From Brachypodium distachyon (lineage: Eukaryota; Streptophyta; Magnoliopsida; Poales; Poaceae): DNA of 64,000 bases. Positions 53,447-64,000 of the stretch are shown one piece after another. How positions within the stretch are numbered: position 1 is the first letter of the stretch; every line of letters begins with the position of its first letter. The DNA lies in NCBI RefSeq assembly GCF_000005505.3, contig NC_016134.3, forward strand, positions 21,466,584 to 21,530,583, read 5' to 3'. The translations under genes were made by a program, and so were the position numbers. The notes under the pieces were generated by a model. That model had not been told where the DNA came from. It ran no database searches and worked only from the letters and a program-made list of their open reading frames with translations.

Positions 53447-56247
53447 AGTCAACAGGTCTTGTACTTAATTTAATTGGATTTGTTCTTAAGTGCACCCGCT
53501 TCTTCATGAGCACCTCCTCCTGCAGAGCTTCAAGCTCTAGGGCCCAAGACCGGCTAAGTTCTTGTCTCCACAAGGCTCTGCCTATCATGCTCCTGTAGCT
53601 CTGCTACTTCTTGGTTCCATTTCTATAAAAAAAACTAAATCAATATAGGTAATCTAGCGAGCAAAAAAGAGAGAATAAAATACATTATCATGTCTAGTTA
53701 TAATGCAGATGTGGGAATACCATGAATCAATTCTGACATGAACCAGATAACTAATGTTGAAAAGTATGCTAAGTTTCCCTAAAAAAAGTATGTCAAGGAA
53801 TAGAGGCTATGTGATATATAAAACTAAGATAAAAAAATAATTATGGTTCCAACTTAGATAAGGACTAATCCGTTCAATGTGTCAGTGTTATCCTATCCGG
53901 TTATAATGCAGATGTGAGAAATAATTAATCGAACATCAAACATATGGCCATATGGGTGTAACATCTGATAGGTTTAGGACAACAGAGGGGGGCTTGTTCC
54001 CTTTCTTATGGATCCAAGGACGAGCAGAAGGAATGAGATGAACCAAATCTCCCGATTTTTCAACTTCAATCCCATATCCATAGGTTTGTCCTGAAGCACC
54101 TTTATCTCCAAACTTAAAAAAACTGATTTTTAACTACCAGAGAAGTAAAAGAGTAGTAAAATGACCTGGAATATGATTTAGTACAATGAAGTTAACTGGT
54201 TAACACAGATTGTTGGCCATGATGTTCTAATTAAATGATAAATACGGAATGACCAATAACTCTAAAAATATAGAGCCACTTTAGTATAGTCATGGAAATT
54301 GTAGGATGGAACGCATTAATAAAAAGTAAAACACTTGAATTAAGCATATATACAGTATACAGAACTTCAAACTTCCAAGCATGCATGTTTTCATTCATGT
54401 TAAGCTTGCACTGTTGACGCCTTGCATGAAAACGGCGCACGTATATAGGTAAGGTAATTGGTAAATTTGTCCTCATAGTTGGAGAGAGAGTGTTGTGATT
54501 GTGAAACATCATCTACCGAAGAATTTTGTCTTTCTTGCTATAGACAATATAAAGGGAGATGTATTTAATACTCAATCTCTATTGGCTAGGTGGTGCGCAA
54601 GATACTCACATCACCTGGACATATTTCTTCAACTGTCTGACGCTTCGAGCTTTTTTGTATGCCCCTGAACTTCTATTTGCAATGTCTTTCTTCCATCATG
54701 GTTCTATCAGTTGCAATATGGGCAACAATGTGAAAAGCAAAAATATGAGCAGAAACTTAATAATATATAGACAATATAAAGAGCAACAATATGATCGGAA
54801 ACTTAATAATCCACTAAATTCAAAATTAACCTTGCATTGAGGAGGTGTAATGGAACTGAGAAACCACAGGAAGTTTTCCATAGACAGAGCAAACAATCTT
54901 TTTGACATAAAGCACTGCATATGTACTCACGCAATCTCTTATGCCAGTTAAATAATCACATATATACAAGAACAAGTACACTACACCTATTCTAAACAAA
55001 TAAAAGAGCTCCGCCCCATGGTAATCTTTTACACACATTTCATCAAATATCTTGCAGGACACGAAACTATCACATATAGGCAGCGACAAAGAGATTGGCC
55101 ACTTTAATCCTCTGCTCCTTCTCCTATACTTGGACAAGCTAGAGATGAGTATGACGGCATGAAAACTTATCAACATGATGAGATACTGGGAATTGTTTGA
55201 TTGTTCATAAGACATTCCAGCTACGCAGATAGCACTCTAAATACCAATGGCCACAAGCATAACCAACCTCAATCATCGCAGCAAATTTTTACCTCGGAAG
55301 TACTGAGGTTTGGGCCTGGAATTGGTTGGTTTCCTTTTGCGCGAATCAGAGTACTCGGAGGAAGCGGAAAACCAATAAACGCCTGACCACGCCGAATAAC
55401 TCAACCAAGGAGATCACAGGCAGCAGGCAACCACAGGGCTGCTCCCTTGCTGAGTACTGATGAACTCTTGGAATGTGGTGGTCCTGCGTTGGGGTGATTG
55501 CCGATGGTGACTTGCCGGACATCACCGCATCCGGCAGCCGCAGTAACCCAAACCGCCACCAAATTCGTCAACGCCTTAACACCCCAGCTGGAACTGCCAC
55601 GAGATTAGCAACCGATTGAACAGGACCTCTGGACAGATACAGACAACGGCGCCAGCCACAAACTGCACCCGCCGGAGAAACCACCGCTGCCATAAAAAAT
55701 GCTACGCCTTTCCTAAAAAAAAAACGCTACGTAGGCAGACCGCTCCCGGAGAAAAGCTTTTATAGGCCGAGATTCAGTCGATGATAAGAACGAAGGGAGG
55801 AAGAGGAAGCAAAATCGGACTGGGATGGAAGATTGTGGAAAACGGAATCGTGTCGGGATCGATGGAAGATTGTAGAAGACCGGAGGTCGGCGGAACAAAG
55901 AAAAACAAGCCGTCACCGTGACTCTGTGAGGAATCGATCGATAACCTGGCTGACAGCGGACCTACTCCCCGATACATCACACAGCCGGTTCATAAGAGCA
56001 AACGATCCCCCCACCCCAACCCCCGGCCCCCCGCGCTTGAAAACGGGAGCGCTGACGTAGCTTGCTCAGGAGGCGCAAGATAATTAAAATTGTTACAACT
56101 GTAGCGTGAAAGCGACTCGTGGTTCGTTCCTAGGACGAAGAATTCACCGGCTTTAGGATTTGAATCTTATGTCTATGCATGTTAATGTTTAAATACTCCG
56201 TGATATATGTATGTATTTTTTTCTCATTTCTCTCTTTTCTAAACCTT
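53447..56247. other. intergenic; no gene recognised
   Basis: About 2.8 kb. 54200-55200 is AT-rich with short featureless frames. 55380-55690 is more GC-rich and could be an exon or captured scrap on either strand, but no frame stays open over it with a recognisable domain. Confidence 0.45.
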
Positions 56248-56311
56248 GTTTTTTTTAAAAAGGGGTAGAAGCCCAGGTATCTGCATCAATCGATGCACAC
56301 AGCCATTTTTT
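56248..56311 (-). repeat. LINE-type 3' tail
   Basis: Minus strand: ATGGCTGTGTGCATC-gatt-GATGCAGATACCTGG, then CTTCTACCCCTTTTT and A8. Same module as 39412-39485. Confidence 0.6.
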
Positions 56312-58421
56312 CTAAACCATGTCAAATACCATGTAAATCGATGAAACTGAACATCTAAGATCTATGAATCCAACTAAAAATTTGATGAGGTAATCTGCAA
56401 ATTCAACTATTGTTTAATAAAAAATTCTTGCGTATCGTTGTTTATATGAAATTAGCCCGTCCTTGGCTTTCTGTCACGCTCCGCCACTGATTATATGGTT
56501 TTGGTCAGAAAACGAGACGCATGGATTTAAAGATTGACCGGTTGTAAAATTTATGTTCCTTTTTCTCTGTTCTCTTTACTTACTTTTTCATTCTTTTTTT
56601 TATGTTTCTCTTATTTCCCCTTTTTAGAAATATTTATATATTTATTTTTCCTTTCACCATTTTATTTTAAATTTTCCTTTTAAAATTTCTTTAGTAAATG
56701 TCATGGAATCCTAATGATTAATTGGATTTAGGATAACAAATAGCACAACTTTTGAAAACATTCATGGAACCATAAATAATTACGAATAGAGACCCAAATT
56801 GTAAGACCATAGTTTGCTTTACTGCGAGTTTGTTAGCTTGATTTTCTACTTTCTAACTGAAATATCTTTCCTTTATTGTGGCTCAGTCTCTCTTTTCTAG
56901 TCAATCATATATGATCTGATATAGATAACAATTATTGTGTGTTATGAACACATAAGGAGATACCAGGATAGGGACATGCATATTTTTTATGGACAACATA
57001 ACTGTCAAAAACACAAGACTATATAAAGTTTTGGTGCTCGATGAACCATTATACAAATCTAAGCCATTTATTTCTGGACGGAGGGGGTAGTTATGTTAAA
57101 AGATGAACAGAAATCATTTCCTTTAGCAATTTTTTTTCTTATTTTGGTTTTCTTAAACTGAAACCCCAATTCTCATGGTTTCTTGAAATTTACTCATGGT
57201 TCAAGTAGGCTCAAATGGTTTGGGCTGGAGACCAAATGGCGACTGCCCGTTGGGCCTAATTGGTCAGTTTTACTATCAAAAGCCTCAAATCATTTGGGTT
57301 GTCCTTTTGTAATTAACCGAATATTTGTGGTAATGAGTTTTTTTATTCAAAAGTTGTGGTTCGCTGATACCAAATCCCAGATTGTTTGGGTTTCATGATA
57401 TTTACTCAATTTCCTTTTGCAGTGCTCATGTGAAAATGCTTCTAGAATAAGAATAAGGCAAGCTAGGTTTCTTTTAGCGAAGAGGAAGTCAAAAGAACAA
57501 CATAGCAGCATACAACCTTATAAAAATAAATACATCAAAAGTTTAAAGTTGTCTCCAACTTTATTTTTGACATCTCCAACTTGTTAAAACATACGAATAC
57601 GAAAAACAAAATATTGCAATGTTAAAACACAAGAATAAGTTGCCTCATAAGGTATCGTGCTTTTACTAAAATTTATTTAGTTGTATCACAGGAAAAATGA
57701 AGCAATCTTTTCGGTTTGACTTGAGAAAGAAAAATGCTTATGAAACGTAGTACAAAATAATAGTTAGGATTTTCTTGAAAGATTCGAGCCTACAAATCAA
57801 ACAACTAGATAGAAAAAATCCTGAGGATAATCTTCCAAAATTTCTATGGCACGAGACAGAGCCTTAATTACAAGACAGAGGAACTACTACTTCGCTGTTA
57901 CTAGACCGGTAGGGACAGTGGCGAAGCCAGGAGGAGTGGTAAAATAGATCATATGGTGCTATACTTCTTGTGATTCTTCCATACTTTTGAACTAGATAAT
58001 CAATATCTTCTGTACTAAACATCTTTGTTACGCCGGTGCTGCACCTCCGCCCCCAGCTAGGGAGGAGGAACAAAAGATTGCCAACCGAATGAAAAGTTGT
58101 AATTGAAGAACTGTTCACCAAACCAATTCAGGACTAATGCCATGGTCACGGTCGACAAGAATTGACCAAAACAAACTTAGGACCAACATTATCATCATCA
58201 TTAACAAATCAGGCTGAAGAGCCGGATAACAATCTTTTGGATCCAAAAATCAAATCATTTTGCATGACACCCTTTGGCATCGATTACACAGGTCAGATAG
58301 ATGGCAATAGAGCCCACGAAAGACTTCCCTTCCGTGCTATGTTGCCTCATGGGGACACAACCTAATCTCTAATCTATGCAACAGGTTCATCTACAGTTCT
58401 GGATGGGTGTGTGTGTGGGGT
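56312..58421. other. intergenic; no gene recognised
   Basis: AT-rich. GGACGGAGGGGGTAG at 57075 is one end of a decayed Stowaway MITE. Frames at 57183-57398, 57864-58121 and 58162-58365 show no family features. Confidence 0.45.
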
Positions 58422-58438
58422 GGGGGGGGGGGGGGGGG
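58409..58438. repeat. (GT)n followed by a G run
   Basis: GTGTGTGTG, a short G run, then about 17 consecutive G at 58422-58438. Confidence 0.9.
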
Positions 58439-58543
58439 TTGTCAAACTTTGTCTTCAGACTTCTTAAATTTTTTAAGGAAAATATCAACATTTAGAATAT
58501 TCAATAATTATACTACGAAAATATATTCATGATAAATCTAGTA

Positions 58544-58666
58544 TTCCTCCGTCCAACAAAGGATGTCTCAACTTTGACTAAATTTGAATTCATCTATACA
58601 ATAAGTCGTTTATAGATACATCTAAATTTTGATAAACTTTAGACATCTTTTGTTGGACGGAGGGAG
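58544..58666. mobile_element. Stowaway MITE (123 bp)
   Basis: TTCCTCCGTCCAACAAAGGATGTC against the inverse of GACATCTTTTGTTGGACGGAGGGAG, with TA on both sides (58542-58543, 58667-58668). AT-rich interior. Confidence 0.85.
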
Positions 58667-58839
58667 TATAACTAATCTGGAGTCGTAAATACTGATAGAC
58701 ATTTCTATAAACTAGATCAAAGTGTAAGAAATTTGATTTAGGACAAATCTAGGACGTTTTACATTTATTATAAGAACGTAGGGAGTATTTACAGTGTAAT
58801 GATTAGTTCGTCGTTACCTTTTATCCCAAAGAACTTGTC
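58667..58839. other. spacer with MITE remnant
   Basis: CGTAGGGAGTA at 58780-58793 is a single Stowaway-like end. Otherwise AT-rich. Confidence 0.4.
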
Positions 58840-59785
58840 TTTTTTTTAAGGTAAAGGACCAGGAAAAATACCTACAACCATATATTAAAAGAACTGTACA
58901 ATTACAAATGCAGAACTATCTAAAGTTCTGAATCCATGCAGTCATGGAAGAGTAATTCTTTCTTTTAGCTCTATGAAATACAAGATTGAGTTCCTCTTTG
59001 AAAATTTGTCTACATCTATATAAGCTTGGAGTTTCCCCATTGAAGATGAAGTCATTCCTAGTTTTTCAGATGCTCCGGGCAGCAAGGATTGTGAGTTCCA
59101 TATGAAAAGGTACTTTCTGACCATTCTTCAGCTGATCGATGTTCACATGCACATTGGGTTTAGGATAAAAAATTGGGCATAAGTATTTTCAGCACACTTT
59201 TGCAAATGGGCAGTGGAAGAACAGGTGATCTCTAGTTTCTGGCTGTCTGTCTCCACACATAACACAGTCATATGAAGGGAAGTGAAAGTTTCTCTTGAAG
59301 AGCATTGCCCTTGTGTTAAGACGGTTGATGAGTAACATCCAGAAAAATAATTTGTGTTTGAGCTGACAGCAAGATGTCCAGAGCCATTTAAAATCTGGTG
59401 GTAAGTCTAGGTGATTGAATTGAGCCATGTAGGCTTTAGCAAGAATGAAGTGGTCCTTATTCCAGGTATAAGTCCAAATATCATGCTCCTCTGTAATCTA
59501 AATATTTGCCATCAGATTTTGGAGAAGAATAAATTGGTCATATGCATTAACTGAAACAGGCAGCACAAAATGTGAGTTCAGGCTGTCAGATTGAAGTATC
59601 TGCTGCACCGAGGCAACCTTATTGAGCGCATATGAGAGTAGGTGTGACCATCTGTTGTCCAATCTAAAACCAGTCCAACTATCAGTACAGAGGATGGTGG
59701 ATGCACCAGTTTGAATGTTGACCACTGTGAACTGTTTATAGATGTCAATCAATATCATTCCAACGTAATGAAGCAGAGATCTCGT
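58840..59785 (-). mobile_element. 5'-truncated LINE (3' end of ORF2), minus strand
   Basis: Minus-strand order: a WNDI/LIDIYKQFTVVNIQTGA block (59760), LCTDSWTGFRLDNRWSHLLS, FKWLWTSCCQLKHKLFFWML (59390) and zf-RVT SYDCVMCGDRQPETRDHLFF (59260), then a 3' UTR and poly(A) (T-run 58840-58847). It belongs to the same LINE group as 24255-28431 (shared SY-CV-C and ETRDHLFF blocks). The right border lies inside an NBS-LRR coding sequence and is placed to about 10 bp. Confidence 0.8.
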
Positions 59786-60596
59786 CTGTCAACGATTTCC
59801 ACATCGTCCCATGTTTCGATGTCGTTGTAGCAGCTCTGTTTACTGACCTGAAGAAGTAAGCTGCTGAGAACCCTCTTCAGATCAAGGTTGGTGGACACCG
59901 TAACAAACGCGCCGCAGTCGAACCGCCCTTTGCTCTGCTGATACACAGCATTCGCAAGAGTCGTCTTGCCCAACCCACCGATTCCAAGAATGGCGACCAC
60001 CTTCAGCAGCCCATGCTGCTCAGCCTCAGTCACGCGGCCCTCTTCCTCCATCATCCTTTCTATCTCCAATCTCGTGCCACCAATCGCGACGAGCCTTCTG
60101 GACTCTTCATAGTCTCATAGATACCATGCAACCGGGGATCGATGGCATGTCGTCGGACGGCGGCGGCGTGGTAGTCAACCTTGTACCTGTCCCGCCGCTC
60201 GGACACCTCCTTGACAAGGCCCTTGATGACTTTGATGTCTGTGGCAATCCGGTGACGGACCCTGGCCGTTGTCAGCAAGTTCAGGATCCTGCCGATGAAC
60301 ACTCCAGACCTCGGATTATGCAGGCTGTCGACGTCGACACGTACCATGAATTTGTCCACGCTATCCTCGATCTCGTACGACAGCTCCCGGACCTCGCTCG
60401 CCCAGATTCTGACTGGCGACGGCGCCGGCGATGACAACGACGATGACGACACCCTCTCCAGGGCGGTTTGCATGCTCTCCAGCTCGGCCTTGAGGAACAT
60501 GACCTCGCCCCTTAGGTTCTTCTGCAGGTTGTATTCACCCATCAGCAGGGCGTCCAGCTTGGGGAGGAGGGTGCTCAGCACCACCCCAGCCATCAT
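59786..60596 (-). pseudogene. NBS-LRR (CC-type) resistance gene, N-terminal fragment
   Basis: From MMAGVVLSTLLPKLDALLMG at 60596: a coiled-coil Rx_N domain (ELESMQTALERVSS, then ASEVRELSYEIEDSVDKFMV, the EDxxD-like motif as EIEDSVDKF). Near 60105 a one-base frameshift breaks the frame. It resumes TRLEIERMMEEEGRVTEAEQ and the NB-ARC P-loop VVAILGIGGLGKTTLANAVY (about 60000-59955), then FDCGAFVTVSTNLDLKRVL. Coding stops after IETWDDVEIVD where the LINE begins. Kinase-2, GLPL and LRRs are missing, and I find no continuation left of the LINE. Complete genes of this class encode about 900 or more residues and act as intracellular pathogen sensors. Confidence 0.85.
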
Positions 60597-60897
60597 CTCT
60601 ATGATCTTTCTTCTTCTTTTTCTTGCCTAGCTAGAAATTTATAAAACTCATGTTAGATTAGTTAAATCGCCGACCTGGGGATGCGTTGGGGCCTCATAAA
60701 CAGGAACGGAGGGAGTACAACATCCCTCTCTTTTTTCATTAATTGACATGTCATGTCACCAAAATGCTTAGTTGACATCTATGTTACTAGTTAAGTTACT
60801 TGCACTATGACTAGTCTTAGGATTATGGCTTTGGAATTTGTCCATGTCCTTGTCTATATACGTGGATCGGTATGATTATATTTTTCTTATTTTTTTA

Positions 60898-60972
60898 CTT
60901 CTTCCGTCCGGTATTAAGTATCGCAACTTTTTCTAAGCATGTACATATCCACTTAATACTGGACGGAGGTAG
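60898..60972. mobile_element. short Stowaway MITE (75 bp)
   Basis: CTTCTTCCGTCCGGTATTAAGT pairs with ACTTAATACTGGACGGAGGTAG; TA on both sides (60896-60897, 60973-60974). Confidence 0.85.
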
Positions 60973-61415
60973 TACATGTTTTTATATGTGTGCTTCTCAA
61001 GGATTGGTCTCATGGACAAACTTCCTAAGGGTTGGTGAACCGTCGTGATCAATACACCGATCCAGTGACTCAAACAACATACTACTATTCCCTCCGTTCC
61101 TAAATACTATGTATAAGATGTTTTGTCTTTAATCCTATCTCAAATTGGGCAATGTCGATACGCGCCTGCGTCGTCCCCTTGCTAAAGGTGGGAGACTTGA
61201 AGCTTGGCTTTGGGGACGAAAACCCTGAGTTCGACCTAAGGTTGGATTCGTCATCATCGGCACATGTGCGGCGATACGGTTTGAAGATTTTGCCTAGGAG
61301 TTATGTTTCTTTTCGTTTGTTGTGGCCTATGCCATATGGTCAGTGTAGTTTCGTGGAATCATGGTTTTCCTTTTTTAGGTGATTTTGTTTGGCTTTGCTG
61401 TTTGCTTTGCCTGCC

Positions 61416-61487
61416 TTTAATAATATATGGATGTGTGCATCAGTCGATGCAGAAGCTCGAAGTTATCCTCCTTTTCTAGAAAAAACA
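61416..61487 (+). repeat. LINE-type 3' tail
   Basis: TTTAATAATATATGGATGTG, then GTGCATCagtcGATGCAGAAG, a pyrimidine-rich stretch and a short poly(A). 61150-61415 may be the matching 3' UTR. Confidence 0.55.
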
Positions 61488-61613
61488 ATCTTTAATCCTA
61501 AGCCAAATTAAGTTTGGCACAGTTTATAGAACATATTATCAACGTTACTACTTTAAATTAGTTCTAGAGTTTTGTTAAGTCTGTGATGATATATATCTTA
61601 GTTATACCATTTG

Positions 61614-61733
61614 ATTTTTTTTTATAGAAAAACTGTAAGGGAGACCCATACAGTATAATTGTGAGCACCAGGATATGAACCCTGCTGGTGGAGTCATGCA
61701 CCCACAACTCCACCACACCACCACAACAAGAGT
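61614..61733 (-). mobile_element. tRNA-derived SINE-like sequence (Au-like)
   Basis: Minus strand: A-box-like TGGTGGAGTTGTGGG, B-box-like GGTTCATATCC in CAGGGTTCATATCCTGGTGC, then CTCACAATTATACTG and an A-run at 61613-61624. The GGTTC-ATCCTGGTGCTC context resembles grass Au SINEs. Target duplications are not evident. Confidence 0.5.
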
Positions 61734-61945
61734 AGGCAAAACATAGGCATTATTCTATAAATTTGTTCATTTGATATTGTAGATGTTAGTACATTATTCT
61801 ATAAATTTGGTCAATCTAAAAAAATTAGCTTAAGGTAAAGACCATAACAGTTTGTATTTGAAAACGGAGGTAGTTCCATTAAAAACATAAGTAAGTAGTT
61901 TTGAATTAACTTCAGCTTTCATAGTCCCAAAAAAAAGGCAGATTC

Positions 61946-62829
61946 TCACAGCACCAATAATGCAGCAGCACTCATGGCAACCCACATAGACTTCCCAATC
62001 CAAGCCGCCGTCGCGCCGGAGAGCGGCTCATAGTACGATGGCGGCACTGACGGGGGACCGTGGCCATGTGCAACAGTGACGTTGAACCGCATCCCCTTCC
62101 GGCAGTGCTCTCCTTGGCCGGCGTCCGAGAAGAAGTAGTTGACGCCCTCCGCATCTAGCATCACTGTAACGAACGCCTCCTCCGCCTTCCACCCGCCGTC
62201 ACCACCGCTTCCGCCGCCGCCACAGAGCCTGTACGTCGTGACGTTGGTCGTGTGCACCACCGTGTTGTCCATCCTGGTCTTGAAGACTGTATGTACGTGC
62301 ACAAATATTGTGTTATCAACAATAGAACGTGACGAGATTAACTGAACAGTGTACTCATTCCGATTAAAAAATGTCGTCCATTTATATTAAATTAGTATAA
62401 ATTTTGTATTAAATGGACGACATAGGAAGCTTGGAAAGGAGTACTACGGAAGTACGGAGTACTAAGAGTCGAGACCCACGAAATTGAAGCCTCAACTCGC
62501 AACTGAATATCCTGCCTGGTGCGGTGGTGCCTAAGATTCAGAGACTACAGAGAAGAGCACATACTGAGGTAGTCGCCGAGGTAGAAGGTGCGGTTGGCAG
62601 CCCAGGCTGAGTAATTGGCCGCCAAGGCGTTCGCCTTGCCGTCAAAGAACCACCCGGCGCCATCGCCGACGGTGTGGTTCGCGCCGAACGGGGGCAGCAG
62701 CGCCGTCGTGTTCCGGCTCCGGCCCGGGCTCGTAGTGGTGGCGTTGCCCGCCGCCGCCACAGCCGTGTGGGAGATGGCTGCAAGTGCAAGGAGTAGCTGC
62801 ATGGACACCAGTAGTACAAGATTGCTCAT
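61946..62829 (-). CDS. phytocyanin, early-nodulin-like type, GPI-anchored (two exons)
   Basis: Exon 1 is 62829-62565 and exon 2 is 62286-61946 (donor CTCA|GTATG, acceptor TACAG|TCTTC), giving YLIFKT across the junction and 201 residues. A signal peptide (MSNLVLLVSMQLLLALAAIS) is followed by an Asn-Thr-rich segment, a plastocyanin-like domain (HTVGDGAGWFF, NYSAWAANRTFYLGDYLIF, TTYRLC, NYFFSDAGQGEHCRKGMRF) and a hydrophobic C-terminus (WVAMSAAALLVL) fitting a GPI signal. The Cys pair for the disulfide, a His and a Met near the C-terminus are present. The usual first copper His (in H-TV) is replaced (DNTVVHTT), as in copper-less early nodulin-like proteins. These sit on the outer plasma membrane. 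The start is set at the ATG beginning the signal peptide; in-frame ATGs at 62886 and 62862 lie upstream. Confidence 0.88.
62354..62441. mobile_element. Stowaway-type MITE (88 bp) inside the phytocyanin intron
   Basis: Ends CTCATTCC and (inverted) CTCCTTTCC with TA on both sides (62352-62353, 62442-62443). The inner arms ATGTCGTCCATTTA and TAAATGGACGACAT are perfectly inverted. It lies within the intron 62287-62564. Confidence 0.75.
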
Positions 62830-63821
62830 GGTTTCTATCCAGCTGAAAGTTGTTAATGTCATGCTAGTTAAGTAGGGAGACGTCAACGGTGCACGTTGAA
62901 TCGCGGAAGGGTCGGCGCCGGCCTGCGAGTGATTCGGCCACCTGGGTACTGAGAAATCTTATGTTGGAAATGGCCGGTGACGAGATCTTCAGCACATATA
63001 CTTAAATAGCTGATGCTTTTTTTTTTACTGAAATTCCTAGGTGCCGGGAAACTATTTCAGTTTACTTCATCATCTAGTCAAGCTAGGGATCTCTCCTTGG
63101 CCTCTGCATTCATAGGATGCGCACACAACCTTTTATGTTGCACTCACGGCAGCTCAAATCATTATTAAATCACAAGATTTAGTCTAATTAAGTTGCAAAA
63201 TTAGCACGATAATCAGATATACATAGTCCAATGGTGCAGATTAAATCAGATATAGTGCATCACAATCAGCGCAAAAGAAAAATGTACATTACAACCATTA
63301 CGGTTGTATAAGAAATAGTATAACTATATTTCCAGTCATCAGCACTAGAACTCTGTTTTTCAATATGCACATATGTACTTTCAATATTATTCAATAGTGC
63401 AACTGCACCGGGAAGTTAGCCAACTTATATACACAAAGATGCCACATTGTTCTGGTAGAACTATCATACATTTGAAGCTTGTGACCTGAACGAACATTTG
63501 GACTGGCTGAGGCATTTGGAACATCCAGGTCTCAGTCTACATTCCTGTGAGCCCAGTCCAATACTCAAATTTCCATAAACTGGAGCTGAGCAATGCAAGC
63601 TTGAGTAATATTATAACTGGACCCTTGTTCTTGGCCGACTTTACAAGGATGCTTTGAAAGAAGGTTTGTGTAATTCTTCAGCCATGCCGACACAATGAGT
63701 TATCATGAGGCTGAAGTGGCAAGTATACATGCTCCCCTCGTTACTTCTGATAATTAGCTTAGGATCTTGGACACTGTTAAGCTATTACAAAGGTGCTAGT
63801 ATTCAAAGTAGTCTAATTCAG
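62830..63821. other. phytocyanin promoter side and 3' UTR side of the next minus-strand gene
   Basis: AT-rich from 62980 to 63350. 63380-63820 has the mixed composition of a 3' UTR and probably belongs to the transcript of the exon at 63822-64000. No open frame is convincing. Confidence 0.4.
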
Positions 63822-64000
63822 TCAGTCCCCAGATCCATCTTCCCTTTTCAAGTTGGTCTGCAAGGGTTTGAATGCTGCCAGAAGAACAGAAATCTTATTT
63901 GCCAGGAACCCTGCGGCACCCACAAAGAGCTCGGTTGGAGTCAGCTCGAAGGTTTCACCACCAGCACCGTACTTCAGTGCAACAGCTCCAGCAACCATTG
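63822..64000 (-). CDS. C-terminal exon of an unidentified gene (runs off the window)
   Basis: Minus-strand open frame to the window edge: MVAGAVALKYGAGGETFELT, PTELFVGAAGFLANKISVLL and AAFKPLQTNLKREDGSGD, stop at 63822-63824. No codon bias problem and no stop up to 64000. A Met at 63998 is in frame but may be internal. I do not recognise the family. The hydrophobic Ala/Gly-rich stretch could be a membrane or thylakoid-type helix, which is only a guess. Confidence 0.6.
   Translation of the reverse strand, partial: MVAGAVALKYGAGGETFELTPTELFVGAAGFLANKISVLLAAFKPLQTNLKREDGSGD

Larger units (their letters stand above)
60597..61945. other. spacer between the NBS-LRR fragment and phytocyanin; several small repeats
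   Basis: Holds a Stowaway MITE (60898-60972), isolated Stowaway-like ends at 60702-60716 (GGAACGGAGGGAGTA) and 61091-61110 (TTCCCTCCGTTCCTAAATAC), a LINE tail and a SINE (listed separately). No gene. Confidence 0.6.

Noticed and set aside
58409..58438. G-run as a G-quadruplex regulator
   Set aside because: A single homopolymer run next to (GT)n is better explained as a microsatellite or sequencing-prone tract; no gene is close.

Overview
This window comes from a large, repeat-rich grass genome. It is most likely a pooid cereal or a relative: it carries BARE/WIS/Angela-type and CRM (centromeric) retrotransposons, Stowaway MITEs, a CACTA element, a Helitron with grass-type ends, plant LINEs with an RNase H domain, and split or intron-bearing plant genes. 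Intact genes are few. The only coding sequences that read cleanly are a berberine-bridge-enzyme-like FAD oxidase (43377-44969, minus) and a two-exon phytocyanin (61946-62829, minus). The last exon of another minus-strand gene runs off the right edge.

Region by region. 1-2003: 5' end of a minus-strand Ty3/gypsy element (gag plus 5' LTR). 2846-24156: a KIB1-4 beta-propeller (DUF295/F-box-like) gene split in two by an approx. 20-kb MuDR-like element (3218-23206). That element has TIRs of at least 205 bp (about 92% identical by eye) and a diverged 9-bp target duplication. It carries a decayed mudrA transposase gene reading inward from the left TIR and an unfamiliar two-exon gene reading inward from the right TIR. 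Nested inside it are an 8257-bp CRM-clade retrotransposon (TSD GATTA) and a 903-bp gypsy solo LTR (TSD TGTAT). Without these two insertions and their duplicated target copies the element would be about 10.8 kb. 24255-28431: a 5'-truncated LINE split by a copia solo LTR (TSD ACTCT). 29004-30968: a non-autonomous CACTA element (TSD CTT). 31636-32034: a MULE-type MITE with a perfect 9-bp TSD. 32188-38100: a near full-length LINE with target duplications and a ruined RT active site. 40999-43090: a putative Helitron. 43377-45090: the BBE-like gene and its promoter. 46762-47716: a gypsy LTR. 48-59 kb: mostly gene-free DNA with Stowaway MITEs, a small tRNA-derived SINE with an 18-bp TSD, LINE tails, a Helitron 3' terminus and tandem repeats. 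58840-60596: an NBS-LRR gene fragment cut off by a truncated minus-strand LINE. 61946-62829: the phytocyanin gene, with a Stowaway MITE in its intron. 63822-64000: C-terminal exon of an unidentified gene.

The main biological story is the nested stack in the first 24 kb: host gene, then MuDR-like element, then CRM element and solo LTR. The least familiar part is the gene in the mudrB position (21897-22497, minus), which encodes an acidic, coiled-coil, apparently tail-anchored protein. All structural claims come from reading the sequence by eye; no alignment or database search was run.
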